Below, piece by piece: positions 11,191 to 22,526 of a stretch of DNA of 36,429 bases (position 1 is its first letter; each line of letters starts with the position of its first letter). Made by a program: the position numbers and the translations under genes. The notes below the pieces were generated by a model that saw nothing but the letters and a program-made list of their open reading frames with translations, was not told the DNA's origin and ran no database searches. This DNA comes from Chara braunii. Lineage: Eukaryota > Streptophyta > Charophyceae > Charales > Characeae. The DNA lies in the NCBI GenBank assembly GCA_003427395.1, contig BFEA01000951.1, positions 69,774 to 106,202 on the forward strand. Direction: 5' to 3'.

Positions 11191-11559
11191 AAGAAAAGAC
11201 AAAGCCTGCTAGTGCAAGCCCGAGGCTCGCCGCATCATCTGCAAAAGCAAAGAGCTAGCAACGTCAAACTATATATCGTCACATAATATAAAAGCTAAAA
11301 AAATACAAATCCTAAATGACAATGCTAGGTCAAATGATTTGCCTGCAAAACGATAACCCGCTGACCAATCGCAGTGCCAAAACCAAAAAAACAAACAAAA
11401 AGCGAGATAAACTAAGAAAGAAAATTAAATCTCCTCGCCGTCGACACTGAGAAAGAAAGATTCGCAACAGATCGGACTCGTAGACGAAGGAAAAAAGCCA
11501 AACCGTTAACAAAAAAATAAAGAGAAAAAGATGATTAAAATCGAAAACGGGCGGAAAAC

Positions 11560-11740
11560 AGCCAATCAGCCAATCGACCAATCAACCTTTTCGGCCAATC
11601 AGCCGATTAGTCAATCAGCCTTTTCGGTCTAATCAGCCGATTAGTCAATCAGCCTTTTCGCCCAAAATCAGTAGATTAGTCAATCAGCCTTTTCGACCAA
11701 TTAGCCAATGAACCAATTAGATCAGCCGATTATTCAATCA
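11560..11740. repeat. Array of CCAATCAGCC / TTTTCGGCC repeats
   Basis: Degenerate units of about 30-40 bp built from AGCCTTTTCGGCCAATCAGC and GATTAGTCAATC. Mirror arrays lie at about 14095-14225 and 17765-17935. No coding potential. Confidence 0.75.
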
Positions 11741-12011
11741 GGCTCGTACTTGGCATCATAACAAAGCAGACAAGCCTTGAAGGCTCAAGGAGACGAAGAA
11801 GCCTTAAGAACTCCAACCCTACTAAGCCTTTGAACCCCTACTGATGATTTGATCCAATCAACCAAATCGGCTCGAAAAGAAAGAACGACTTGCCTGCAAA
11901 ACGATAACCCGATGATCAATCGCAAATGAAGCACCTCAGTATACGTATCACTTCGGCGGCCGAATGCGGCATCTTCAAGCAATCAATAAAAAAAAAGTTT
12001 ACTACATTCTG

Positions 12012-12048
<37 letters not shown>

Positions 12049-12099
12049 CAAACAATCAATCAGTCAATTGCAAAAGATTCACATTCTACCATATGCGTA

Positions 12100-12470
12100 G
12101 TAAAAAACCAATCAACCAATCAACCATCAACCAATCAACCATCAACCATCAACCATCAACTATCAACAAATCAACCATCAACCAATCAACCAATTACATC
12201 AGATCAATCAGATCAACCGATTACTCAATCAGGCTCGTACTTGGCATTCTAACAAAGTAGACAAGCGTTGAAGTTTCAAGGAGACGAATAAGCCTTAAGA
12301 ACTCCAACCCTACTAAGCCTTTGAACCTGTACTGATGATTTGATCCAATCAACCAAATCAATAAAATCAATTAAAAAATCAACCAATCAACCAATCAACC
12401 AATCAACCATCAACAATCAACCAATCAACCATCAACCATCAACCAATCAACCAATTAACCAATAGCAGTG
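12100..12470. repeat. (CAATCAAC)n minisatellite clusters, left arm
   Basis: Two clusters of ACCAATCAACCATCAACC-type repeats (about 12107-12200 and 12370-12465). Mirror arrays of GATTGGTTGATGGTTG lie at about 13843-13935 and 16553-16640. Confidence 0.85.
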
Positions 12471-12875
12471 CCAATAAAAATAATATTGAAAAAAAAAAAG
12501 TAAAACGAGATAAACTAAGAAAGAAGATTAAGGACAAACAATGACCGACTGCTCTTCACACGCGTCAAGTAGTATTACCAACAAGGCGTACCGCAAAAAG
12601 AGGAGACACATAACGATGATAACGTGCTTCCAAGTTCGATCGCTGTTGGTTGCCAAACAGTCACCCTGAGACTGGGGAGCGAACAAGTGAGCGCGAGTAG
12701 ACAAAAGAGAGACAGATAAGCATCAAAATCTAGGAAAAATTTATGAATTACATAAATGCCCCCCGCGGCAAGCCCTTCGTAGTCAAAGTTAGATTTCCCT
12801 CAAATCCTACAGACGTTCACACATCCTCCGGTCTTCAGTCAAACCGAACAAACACCCCCTTTCACATTTAGGAAG

Positions 12876-15587
12876 TGCGATTGGTTATCGGGTTAAAGTT
12901 TTGCAGGCAAGTCGTTTGACCTAGCATTGTCATTTAGGATTTGTTTTTGTTTTTTTTCTAGCCCGCTGTTCTGTTTGGTTGTTTTCCTTCCTCTTTGAAG
13001 TCTATTTTTCTGTTGGGTTGTCATCGCCATGTTGGTCTCGTTTTTTGTCTTTTGTTTTGGAACTGCGATTGGTCATCAGGTTATCGTTTTGCAGGCAAGT
13101 CGTTTGACCTAACATTGTCATTTAGGATTTGTTTTTTTTTTTTCTAGCCGCCTGTTCTGTTTGGTTGTTTTCCTTCTTTCTCTTCGATTTTATTCATCTT
13201 TTTGTCTTTATTTTTCTCTTTCCGGTTTGTTTTTTCTCCTTCCGCTACGAGTCCGATCTATTGCGAATCGTGAGAAACGTCCTGCTCGGAAAACTATCTC
13301 AGTTGGGTTCCGGTTGTTTGATATCGTGCTATTGAGTACTTGACAATTGTCTGAGTCGTAATCTTTTTGCTTTGCGTGCATTTCGATGTCCATTCATCAT
13401 GTGTCTATGTAGGACGTTCCAGAACTCATTTTGTAATGTGAAAGGGGGTGTTTGTTCGATTTGACTGAAGGCCGGAGGATGTGTGAAGGTCTGTAGGATT
13501 TGAGGGAAATCTAGCTTTGACTACGAAGGGCTTCCCGCGGGGGGCATTTATGTAATTCATAACTTTTCCCTAGATTTTGCTGCTTATCTGTCTCTCTTTT
13601 CTCTACTCGCGCTCACTTATTCGTTCCCCAGTCTCAGGGTGGTTGTTTGGCAACCAACAACCATCGAACTCAGAAGCACGTTATCATCGTTATGTAACTC
13701 CTCTTTTTGCGCTAAACCTTGTTGGTAATACTACTTGACGCGTGTGAAGAGCAGTTGGTCATTGTTTGTCCTTAATCTTATTTCTTAGTTTATCTCGTTT
13801 TAATTTTTTATTTTTAATATTATTTTTTTTGGCACTGCTATTGGTTGATTGGTTGATTGGTAGATGGTTGATGGTTGAGAGGTTAATGGTTGATGGTTGA
13901 TTGGTTGATTGGTTGATTGGTTGATTGGTTGATTTTTTTATTGATTTTATTTATTTGGTTGATTGGATCAAATTATCAGTAGGGGTTCAAAGACTTAGTA
14001 GGGTTGGAGTGCTTAAGGCTTCTTCGTCTCCTTGAAACTTCAAAGCTTGTCTGCTTTGTTATAATGCTAAGTACGAGCCTGATTGAGTAATCGGCTGATC
14101 TGATTAGTTCATTGGCTGATTAGCCGAAAAAGCCGATTGACTAATCTTGTGATTGTGGCCGAAAAGGCTGATTGACTAATCGGTTGATTGGCCGAAAAGG
14201 CTGATTGGTCGATTGGCTGATTAGCTGTTTTTCTCCCGTCTTCAATTTTAATCATTTTTTTCTCTTTATTTTTCTGTTATCGGTTTGACTATTTTCCTTC
14301 GTCTACGAGTCCGATCTGTTGCGAATCTTTCTTTCTTAGTGCCGACGGCGAGGAGATTTAATCTTCTTTCTTACTTTATCTCGTTTTTTTTTTTTTTTTT
14401 GGTTTTGGCACAACGATTCGTCATCGGGTTATCGTTTTGCAGGCAAGTCGTCTGACCTAGAATTGTCATTTAGGATTTGTATTTTTCTATCTCTCATATT
14501 ATGTGACGATATATAGTCCGACGTTGCTAGTTCTTTGCTTTTGCAGGTGATGCGGCGAGCATCGGGCCTGCACTAGCAGGCTTTGCCTTTTCTTATGGAA
14601 GAGAATATTTTTTAATATGTCAATTTTTATTTTGAGCATTGAACTTAAAGGCGATAAAATACCATCTGGATTTAAAAAAGGGTAAAGCAGAGATAATATT
14701 TTTTAATCTGTCAATTTTTACTTTGAGAATTGAACTCAAACGCAATAATACTATCCAGATTTAAAAAAGGGTAGAGAAGAGGATGGTTATGCGTTTCATG
14801 TTTTTTTGAAGTTCGATGCCCCAAATGGTAGAGTAGAGGAGCAACAACTATATGGTGGGAATTCCTACCAGAAAAAAAAGATCGTGTAGAAATCAGAAGG
14901 AAAAAGGAAAAAAAGTCTTGGATATGTCGATGCGGAGGAAGAGGTGGGCAGGCAGGAGTAACGCTTTCGGCTATCGCTAATCTGCATGGGTCGTCGGGAC
15001 AGCTCGGCAAGGTTCTGGTTTTTTACAATAGATATGGTAGCTAGTAAATCTTGTCTGCTTCGGTTTCGTTTTTTTACTATGCATATGGTAGAATGTGAAT
15101 CTTTTGCGATTGATTGATTGATTGTTTGACTGATTGATTGTTTGATTGATTGATTGATTGATTGATTGACTGACTGACTGTAGTAATCTTTTTTTTGATT
15201 GATTGTTTGAAGGAGCCGCACTCGACCGCCGAAGTGATACGTATATTTCGGTGCTTCATCTGTGATTGGTCATCGGGTTATCGTTTTGCAGGCAAGTCGT
15301 TCTTTTTTTTCGAACTGATTTGGTTGATTGGATCAAATCATCAGTAGGGTATCAATGGCTTAGTAAGGTTGGAGTTCTTAAGGCTTCTATGTCTCCTTGA
15401 AACTTCAAGGCTTGTGTGTTTTGATCCAATCAACCAGTGCTGCTGCTCCTCTACTCTACCCTTTGGCTGTTTTCCTTCGTCTACGAGTCCGATCTGTTGC
15501 GAATCTTTCTCAGTGCAGACGGCGAGGAGATTTAATCTTTTTTCTTACTTTAACTCGTTTTTTTTTTTTTTTTTTGGTTTTGACAGT
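12876..15587. repeat. Central tandem unit 1 (about 2.7 kb)
   Basis: It aligns on the same strand with the following sequence at an offset of about 2705-2713 bases: the 67-bp element at 12883 matches 15588, and AAAGGGGGTGTTTGTTCG at 13441 matches 16154. Its part from 13440 to about 13835 is also the reverse complement of 12480-12870. The unit is made of shuffled modules with no gene. It ends with a short patchwork (15369-15587) that has deletions relative to unit 2. Confidence 0.8.
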
Positions 15588-18190
15588 GCGATTGGTCATC
15601 GAGTTATCGTTTTGCAGGCAAGTCGTTTGACTTTGCATTGTCATTTAGGATTTGTTTTTTTCTTTTTTCTAGCCCCCTGTTCTGTTTGGTTGTTTTCCTT
15701 CCTCTTCGAAGTCTGTTTTTAGGCTGGGTTGGCATCGCCATGTTGGTCTCGTTTTTTGTTTTTTGTTTTGGCACTGCGATTGGTAATCAGGTTATCGTTT
15801 TGCAGGCAGGTCGTTTGACCTAGCATTGTCATTTAGGATTTTTTTTTCTTTTCTTTTCTAACCGCCTGTTCTATTTGGTTGTTTTTCGTCTTTGTTTTCG
15901 ATTTTATTCATCTTTTTGTCTTTATTTTTATGTTTTCGGTTTGTCTGTTTTCCTTCCACTACGAGTCCGATCTGTTGCGAATCATGAGAAACGTCCTGCT
16001 CGAAAAACTATCTCAGTTGGGTTCCGGTGTTTGATATCGTGCTACTGAGTACTTGACAATTGTCTGAGTCGTAATCTTCCTGCTTTGCATGCATTTCGAT
16101 GTCCATTCATCATACGTCTATGTAGGACGTTCCAGAACCCATTTTGTAATGTGAAAGGGGGTGTTTGTTCGGTTTGGCTGAAGGTCGGAGGATGTGTGAA
16201 GGTCTGTAGGATTTGAGGGAAATCTAGCTTTGACTACGAAGGGCTTGCTGCGGGGGCCATTTATGTAATTCATAACTTTTCCCTAGATATTGTTGCTTAT
16301 GTGTCTCTCTTTTGTCTACTCACGCTCACTTATTCGCTCCCCAGTCTCAGGGTGACTGTTTGGCAACCAACAACCATCGAACTCGGAAGCACGTTATCAT
16401 TGTTATGTGTCTCCTCTTTTTGCGCTAAGCCTTGTTGGTAATACTACTTGATACGTGTGAAGAGCAGTCGGTCATTGTTTGTCCTTAATCTTCTTTCTTA
16501 GTTTATCTCGTTTTTATTAAAAAAACATTAATATTATTTTTATTGGCACTGCTATTGGTTGATTGGTTGATTGGTTGATGGTTGATGGTTGGTCGGTTGA
16601 TGGTTGATGGTTGATTGATTGGTTGATTGGTTGATTTTTATTGATTTTATTGATTTGGTTGATTGAATCAAATCATCAGTAGGGGTTCAAAGGCTTAGTA
16701 GGGTTGGAGTTCTTAAGGCTTCTTCGTCTCCTAGAAACTTGAAGGCTTGTCTGCTTTGTTATCGGTTTGGCTGTTTTCCTTCGTCTACGAGTCTGATCTG
16801 TTGCGAATTTTTTTTTCTCAGTACCGACGACGATGAGATTTAATCTTCTTTCTTAGTTTGTCTCNTTTTTTTTTTTTTTTTTTTTTTTTTTGGCACTGCG
16901 ATTGGTCATCGGGGTATAGTTTTGCAGGCAAGTCGTTTGACCTAGCATTGTCATTTAGGATTTGTATTTTTCTAGCTCTCATATTATGTGATGATATATA
17001 GTCCGACGTTGCTAGCTCTTTACTTTTGCAGATGATGCGGTGAGCATCGGGCCTGCACTAGCAGACTTTGCCTTTTCTTATGGAAGAGCATATTTTTTAA
17101 TATGTCAATTTTTATTTTGAGCATTGCACTTAAAGACGATAAAATACCATCCGAATTTAAAAAAGGGTAGAGTAGAGGAGCAACAACTATATGGTGGGAA
17201 TTCCTACTGGAAAAAAAAAATCGTGTAGAAATCAGATGGAAAAAGGAAAAAAAGTCCTGGATATCTCGACGGGGAGGAGGAGGTGGGCAGGCAGGAGTAG
17301 CGTTTTCGGCTATTGCTAACCTGCATGGGTCGTCGGAACAACTCGGCAAGGTTCCGTTTTTTTATTATGGGTATGGTAAAATGTAAATCTTGTCTGCTTC
17401 CGTTTCGTTTTTTTACTATGCATAGGTACAATGTGAATCTTTTGCGATTGACTGATTGATTGTTTGACTGATTGATTGATTGATTGACTGACTGTAATAA
17501 TATTTTTTTTCATTGATTGATTGAAAGAGCCGCACTCGACCGCCGAAGTGATACGTATATTGCGGTGCTTCATCTGCGATTGGTCATCGGGTTATCGTTT
17601 TGCAGGCAAGTCGTTCTTTCTTTTCGATCCGATTTGGTTGATTGGATCAAATTATCAGTAGGGGTTCAAAGGCTTAGTAGGGTTGGAGTTCTTAAGGCTT
17701 CTTCGTCTCCTTGAAACTTCAACGCTTGTCTGCTTTGTTATAATGGCAAGTACGAGCCTGATTGAGTAATCGGCTGATCTTATTGGTTCATTGGCTAATT
17801 GGCCGAAAAGACTGATTGACTAATCTGCTGATTTTGGCCGAAAAGGCCGATTGACTAATCGGTTGATTGGCCGAAAAGGCTGATTAACTAATCGACTGAT
17901 TGACCGAAAAGGTTGATTGGTCGATTGGCTGATTGGTTGTTTTCCTCCCGTCTTCGATTTTAATCATCTTTTTTTCTTTATTTTTTTGTTAACGGTTTGA
18001 CTGTTTTCCTTCGTCTACGAGTCCGATCTGTTGTGAATCTTTCTTTCTCAGTGTCGACCGCGAGGAGATTTAATCTTCTTTCTTAGTTTATCTCGTTTTT
18101 TGTTTGTTTTTTGGTTTTGGCACTGCGATTGGTCAGCGGGTTATCGTTTTGCAGGCAAGTCATTTGACCTAGCATTGTCATTTAGGATTT
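15588..18190. repeat. Central tandem unit 2 (about 2.6 kb)
   Basis: This is the second copy of the module series beginning at 12876. From 16154 onwards it is also the main alignment partner of the left arm (12870 pairs with 16154). Compared with unit 1 it has one instead of two copies of the 115-bp AT-rich module and a longer CCGAAAAGG array. No gene is seen. Confidence 0.8.
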
Positions 18191-18260
18191 GTATTTTTCT
18201 AGCTCTCAGATTATGTGACGATATATAGTCCGACGTTGCTAGCACTTGCATGATTGGTGT

Positions 18261-18368
18261 ACGTGGTCAGTTACGTGGTCAGTTACGTGGTCAGTTACGT
18301 GGTTAGTTACGTGGTTAGTTACGTGGTCAGTTACATGGTTAGTTCCGTGGTCAGTTACGTGGTCAGTT
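18261..18368. repeat. 12-bp minisatellite, nine units
   Basis: Nine consecutive units of ACGTGGTCAGTT with single-base variants (units 4, 5 and 7 have TTAGTT; unit 7 starts ACA; unit 8 starts CCG). The mirror site in the left arm, near 10565, has only about one unit. The reading frame giving Thr-Trp-Ser-Val repeats is a by-product. Confidence 0.95.
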
Positions 18369-19042
18369 ACGCAGCTATATGGTGGGAATTCCTACCGGAA
18401 AAAAAAAGATAGTGTAGAAATCAGAGGGAAAAAGGAAAAAAGGTCCTGGATATATCGATGGGGAGGAAGAGGTGGGCAGGCAGGAGTAACACTTTCGGCT
18501 ATTGCTAATTTGCATCGGTCGTCGGAACAACTCGGCAGGGTTCCGTTTTTTTACTACAGATATGATAGAATGTAAATCTTGTCTGCTTTTGTTCCGTTTT
18601 TTTACTATGCATATGGTTGAATGTGAATCTTTTGCGATTGACTGATTGATTGTTTGATTGATTGATTGTTTGATTGTTTGATTGATTGATTGATTGATTG
18701 ATTGACTGACCGACTGTAGTATTTTTTTTATTTATTGATTGATTGAAGGAGCCACACTCGGCCGCCGAAGTGATACGTAGATTGCGGTGCTTCGGTGGTT
18801 CATCTGCGATTGGTCATCGGGTTATCGTTTTGCAGGCAAGTCGTTCGACCTAGCATTGTCATTTAGGATTTGTTTCTTTCTTTTTTTCTAGCCTTCTGTT
18901 CAGTTTGGTTGTTTTCCTTCCTCTTCGAAGTCTGTTTTTCTGTTGGGTTGTCATCGCCATGTTAGTCTCGTTATTTATTTTTATTTTTTTAGTTTTGGCA
19001 CTGCGATTGATCATCGGGTTATCGTTTTGCAGGCAAATCGTT

Positions 19043-19550
19043 CTTTGTGGCTATTCTTTGTGAACGAACGCATGGTTATTCTGTAAGAACATGACTATTT
19101 GTGCCGGTTTGGATATGATGTGCAGACATAGCGACTTTCTTTGTTCTCTCAAAAGATAAAGGACAATACCATGTCCCTATTTTCTATCGGCTCCTTGTTT
19201 TCGTGCTCTGCTTTTTTTATGTTTTGCTTTTGCATGTTGTGTACAAGTTTTTTGGTTTTGTTGTTTCAATAATTTTGGGGAATATGGGCTTATTTGAAAC
19301 GCCCGAAACGTGTAGAACGAGAGTGAATCTTCCGCTAGAACGTCGAGAAGTGCACCACCATGATTTTTTTGTCTTTTTTGCATGTCGAGTGTAGTGAAGG
19401 GAGGCCTATGTTGGATATGTTCCGTCCCATTGGTGTGATTTTATTTTTTGTGGTTTCTTAAAATTTTTAAGTGCGGAGTTTTTTATTGGCTAGTTATAAA
19501 TTTCTAGACATTTATCTCTCTCCTCCTTTTTTGGTTCGCTCCTTTCACTT
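19043..19550. other. Unique-looking arm segment, no firm gene
   Basis: Mirror of about 9325-9830. The only candidate is the 68-codon minus-strand ORF at 19383-19177, the partner of 9491-9697. I see no motif or other signal. Confidence 0.35.
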
Positions 19551-19860
19551 GCGAAAGTTGGCCCAAAGACAGCTATAATGACCCGGAGTATCTGGTCTGA
19601 AAGTTGGTCAAAGTACAGCTACAATGACCAGGAGTTCTTTCAAGCGGTTCCTCGATTTATCGTCTTCACCCGAATAATAAAACGCTTGATCGTTATCATT
19701 GCATCTGGTATGAAAGTTACCCTAAATTCAGCTATAGCTTCAATTATCGGGGTGTTCTTTCTGTTGGTTTTTCACCCGAAAAAAACGCCCGGCCATTATC
19801 GTTGCATCTGGTCTGAAAGTTGCCCCGAATTCAGCTATAGGGATAATGACCGGGCGTTCA
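19551..19860. repeat. Degenerate repeats of about 50 bp ending in a 75-nt hairpin
   Basis: Four related blocks contain a motif like GCATCTGGTCTGAAAGTT, then about 15 bases, then CAGCTATA and a variant of ATAATGACC (starting near 19551, 19589, 19701 and 19804). The last block forms a hairpin: AACGCCCGGCCATTATC at 19784-19800 pairs with GATAATGACCGGGCGTT at 19842-19858 with one mismatch. This may be a small foldback element. Confidence 0.75.
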
Positions 19861-19966
19861 TTTTGTCGGTTCCTTGACCTACTTCGCTCTTTTTTTTTTT
19901 TTTTTTTTTTCCTGAAAGGAACATTTTAAAGATACGACCGGACTTACATTAGGTATAATGAACGAG

Positions 19967-19991
19967 CGTAGCTCAATTGGTAGACCCATGA
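19967..19991 (+). other. tRNA-like relic (A-box region), right arm
   Basis: GCGTAGCTCAATTGGTAGAC matches a tRNA D-arm with an A-box promoter. The following CATGAGCTGTTGAAAAA loosely recalls a tRNA-Asn anticodon arm, but pairing is poor and no T-arm follows. It lies about 880 bp upstream of the acidic-protein ORF. Not a functional tRNA; possibly a tRNA-derived remnant. Confidence 0.25.
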
Positions 19992-20866
19992 GCTGTTGAA
20001 AAAATTGTCCATGACAGGGGCCTATGATGTGCAAAGGAGCAAAGCAGTGGAGAAGATGAAGAGTCGAGGCAGAGTGTAGAAAGGAGATTAGTGGTGATCA
20101 CCGACTAATTATATTTTACGGTGCAAGTTGCGAGTATTGATGTAAAGTTAGGAATGTGAGCGATCACAAGGAACGATGAATCTGAGTGTCATATTGCTGA
20201 AAATCCCCTCTTACGAGTGGTTTGGATTTATGACACGGGTTCTAAGGTGCGAAGTAGTTCTCCTCTCTGTCTATCAACGAGAGCAAGTTTGGGCGTTGTT
20301 ATGCTAAGAATGTCTTGACTGAATCTGGTCGTCCTTGAAACCTTATCTGTCCATGAAAGTTGGTTGCCAGAGTGCGCGTCACTCGTTGAAGAAAAAAACA
20401 TGATCTTAGCCACACGTGTTAATCAGAATGGAAAGACAAGTCCACCACTCAGACATGAGCATGCCACTAACCACTTATCGTCTTTTCTAGTTGAACGTAC
20501 GTTGGGAGACTTGCAACCGTTGTTCGATTGATAGTTTCCTTTGCTTTTTAATCTTCGGAATTTCTGGCTTGTCACGTTACATTGCCTACCTTTTCAATGA
20601 TTTTGCTTGTTGGGCAATGTTGGTTGACCTTGTTGCTTAGGGTTTTTCNTTCTTTTGTTGTGGAACCCGAGACCACCACTTTCTTGATTAAGGGTGTTCG
20701 CTGAGTAATTTCGAAAAAATCTTCGAGTATTATCCTAGGAGTATTTAAGTAATTGATGATTTTGTTTATCTATTTGTATCTTGTTTTGTATTTTGAGGAT
20801 TGGAGCTCATTGGACATAGCATCTCTGCTATTCAGCTTTAATATTGCTTTAAGTGAGTGAGTAAAA

Positions 20867-22299
20867 ATGAAAAACTTGGACATGCAGAATGTACGTCAAT
20901 TTGAAATTTGTCCTTTATGCGAGCAGCATGTTCCTCATAAAATTTTAATTGTGTTTGTAGCTTCTGCACCACAGAACGATGGAGAAGATAGTGGAAGGGA
21001 AGTAGAGGGGTCACATCAATATGGAGAAGATAGTGGAAGGGAAGTGGAGGGGTCACATCAATATGGAGAAGATAGTGAACGGGAAGTGGAGGGGTCACAT
21101 CAATCCAGGCCAGGTTGTACAAAGGTGGGGTCACATCAAAGCATACGTGCTTCTAGAGCAGAAGGGTCATATCAGAGTGTTCCAGATTCCAAGAAGGCAG
21201 GATCAGAGGAAAACACACCTGTCTGTAGAGCAGAGGGATCAGATGAATGCATGCTGGTTTCTAGTAACGCAGGATTAGATCAAACCACATCTGTTGCTAG
21301 GAAGGGTAAGCAGAGGAAGGACAAGCCAGGTTATGGAAGGTGTAAACAAAAGAAAGGTCGAGCCATGAAACAGAAATTAGAGACAGAATACTGTCCAGTT
21401 GCTTTCCACAATGTCCTGAGGAGTATCAAAATGAACATGGATTAAACATTCACTTGTCAAGGAAGCACAGTGTGCGCGGTAAACATTTTGAGAAGCCGAC
21501 AACACACAAATTACGATGCTTGGCTCGTACGCGAAAGGGAGTAGAGTCTTCTCGTCGTAGTCGGAAATACAGAGCACATGAGAATGTTGATGATGGGAAA
21601 GAGTTCAGTAGTGAAAGAAATCTTGCGAGTGGAAGCCAATGTGTAGACACCGATATTGACATGAACAGGGAGGACGGAAGTATACCCCATTTTATTGAAG
21701 ATCCGAGTGAAAAGAGAAGTTTTGCTAGTGATGAGAATGTTGCTGAAGCGGATGNAAACTTCAATATTGGAGAAGAGACAAAACTCGGGAGTGGGTCAGA
21801 AGGAAAAATGAATGTGGAAGTGGGTGCACACCATTGTGCAGACAATGAGATGGAAGAGCCAAGTTTTGTNAGTNAGAGAAATCGGGAGGATAGAGAACAA
21901 ACCATTAAACAAGATGGAAAAAAANTTGTGCAAAATGGTGAAGTGTTGGTGGATGAAGAGTGCATTGACTCAAGAGAATATGGAGAGGAGCGAGAAACGA
22001 ANGTACCCACCCATGTGGTCAATAGTCCGGAGGAGAGAACAACACCTTTATTTGCAGAGTCTCAAGAGACTATGGCATATAATGATATGCACGTTGCCAT
22101 GATAGGAGAGGTGAATCGACACACTGCAACAGTTGACGACTTTCATCGTTCTATGCTCATGATACATGGCAGAGAGGCGGACATGGATGTTGAAACATAT
22201 CCTATGGTGGAGGATACTGTGATGAACGTCAGTGATGAATGTTTATTCCATGATCTTAATCCTGATTTTGTACGATATATCCGAGGAATGAAAGATTGA
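20867..22299 (+). CDS. Acidic repeat-containing protein with C2H2-like finger, right-arm copy (one frameshift)
   Basis: The ATG at 20867 has a favourable A at -3. Frame 1 (20867-21445, 192 aa) runs CPLC at residues about 19-22, repeats of 14 then 12 residues over about residues 40-145 (three GEDSGREVEGSHQY-type units, then units ending GSHQS, GSYQS, GSEEN, GSDEC), then a basic RKGKQRKDK…KQKKGRAMKQK stretch. A second frame, open from about 21350 to 22299, has CFPQC-x12-HLSRKH (C2H2-like) and then an acidic Ser/Glu/Asp-rich tail of about 280 residues ending RYIRGMKD. Because frame 2 contains the finger and frame 1 stops just after it begins, I infer one gene broken by a single-base error or mutation near 21400, or a short intron. 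There are six N bases in the coding region. It lies 3 kb upstream of the PrimPol start on the same strand. No family is recognised, and the role is unknown. Confidence 0.5.
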
Positions 22300-22467
22300 A
22301 AGGGCTCTTGTGAACAAAGCATTTGTCATTTGCCAGGTCTTCCCTGCTTNTCCCAATTCTAGGGAAAACGTGTTAATGCAGAAAGAGAAACAGGGACTCT
22401 CGGAAGGACAAGGAGGAAGTAGGATTTGTGCAACTAGAACAGTAGCAGTTAGTGATATTCTCAGTAA

Positions 22468-22526
<59 letters not shown>
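22468..22526. repeat. (GA)n microsatellite at the gap edge
   Basis: A dinucleotide run with one GAAAGA interruption, ending directly in the N run. It is the counterpart of the (CT)n tract at 6306-6391. The assembly broke here. Confidence 0.95.

Larger units (their letters stand above)
861..12870. repeat. Left arm of a large inverted repeat
   Basis: This stretch read on the minus strand matches 13440-27361 on the plus strand. Pairs of mirrored coordinates sum to 28222 at the outer edge, about 28274 near 2284, exactly 28858 through 6508-8302, 28874-28877 near 8464-9697, and 29024 near 12870. The stepwise change in the sum marks indels. The outer boundary is sharp: similarity stops at 861 on this side and 27361 on the other, inside what is intron 5 of the PrimPol gene. 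Most of the arm has diverged by substitutions and small indels, except for a block of about 2 kb that looks identical. Confidence 0.92.
9831..19042. repeat. 67-bp dispersed repeat family, 15 copies
   Basis: The consensus begins GCGATTGGTCATCGGGTTAT, continues through CGTTTTGCAGGCAAGTCG, and ends GTCATTTAGGATTTG. Full-length plus-strand copies are at 12876-12943, 13065-13131, 14413-14479, 15588-15654, 15776-15842, 16898-16964, 18125-18191 and 18806-18872. Shorter plus-strand copies are at 15262-15302, 17576-17615 and 19003-19042. Minus-strand copies are at 10002-10068 and 11306-11372 (full) and 9831-9872 and 11883-11923 (short). All five short copies break at the same point, just after AAGTCGTTC. 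The core TTTTGCAGGCAAGTCG is the best conserved part. Copies separate otherwise different modules. Confidence 0.9.

Noticed and set aside
10071-12260. Open frames with Ser-Ile-Asn-Gln repeats
   Set aside because: They come from (CAAT)n microsatellites, occur in several frames, and have no conserved start or stop between arms.
18246-18575. Frame with Thr-Trp-Ser-Val repeats
   Set aside because: It is a product of the 12-bp minisatellite, with nothing like it in the left arm.
9831-19042. The 67-bp repeats as a CRISPR or integron array
   Set aside because: Copies lie hundreds to thousands of bases apart, between large modules, in eukaryotic DNA.
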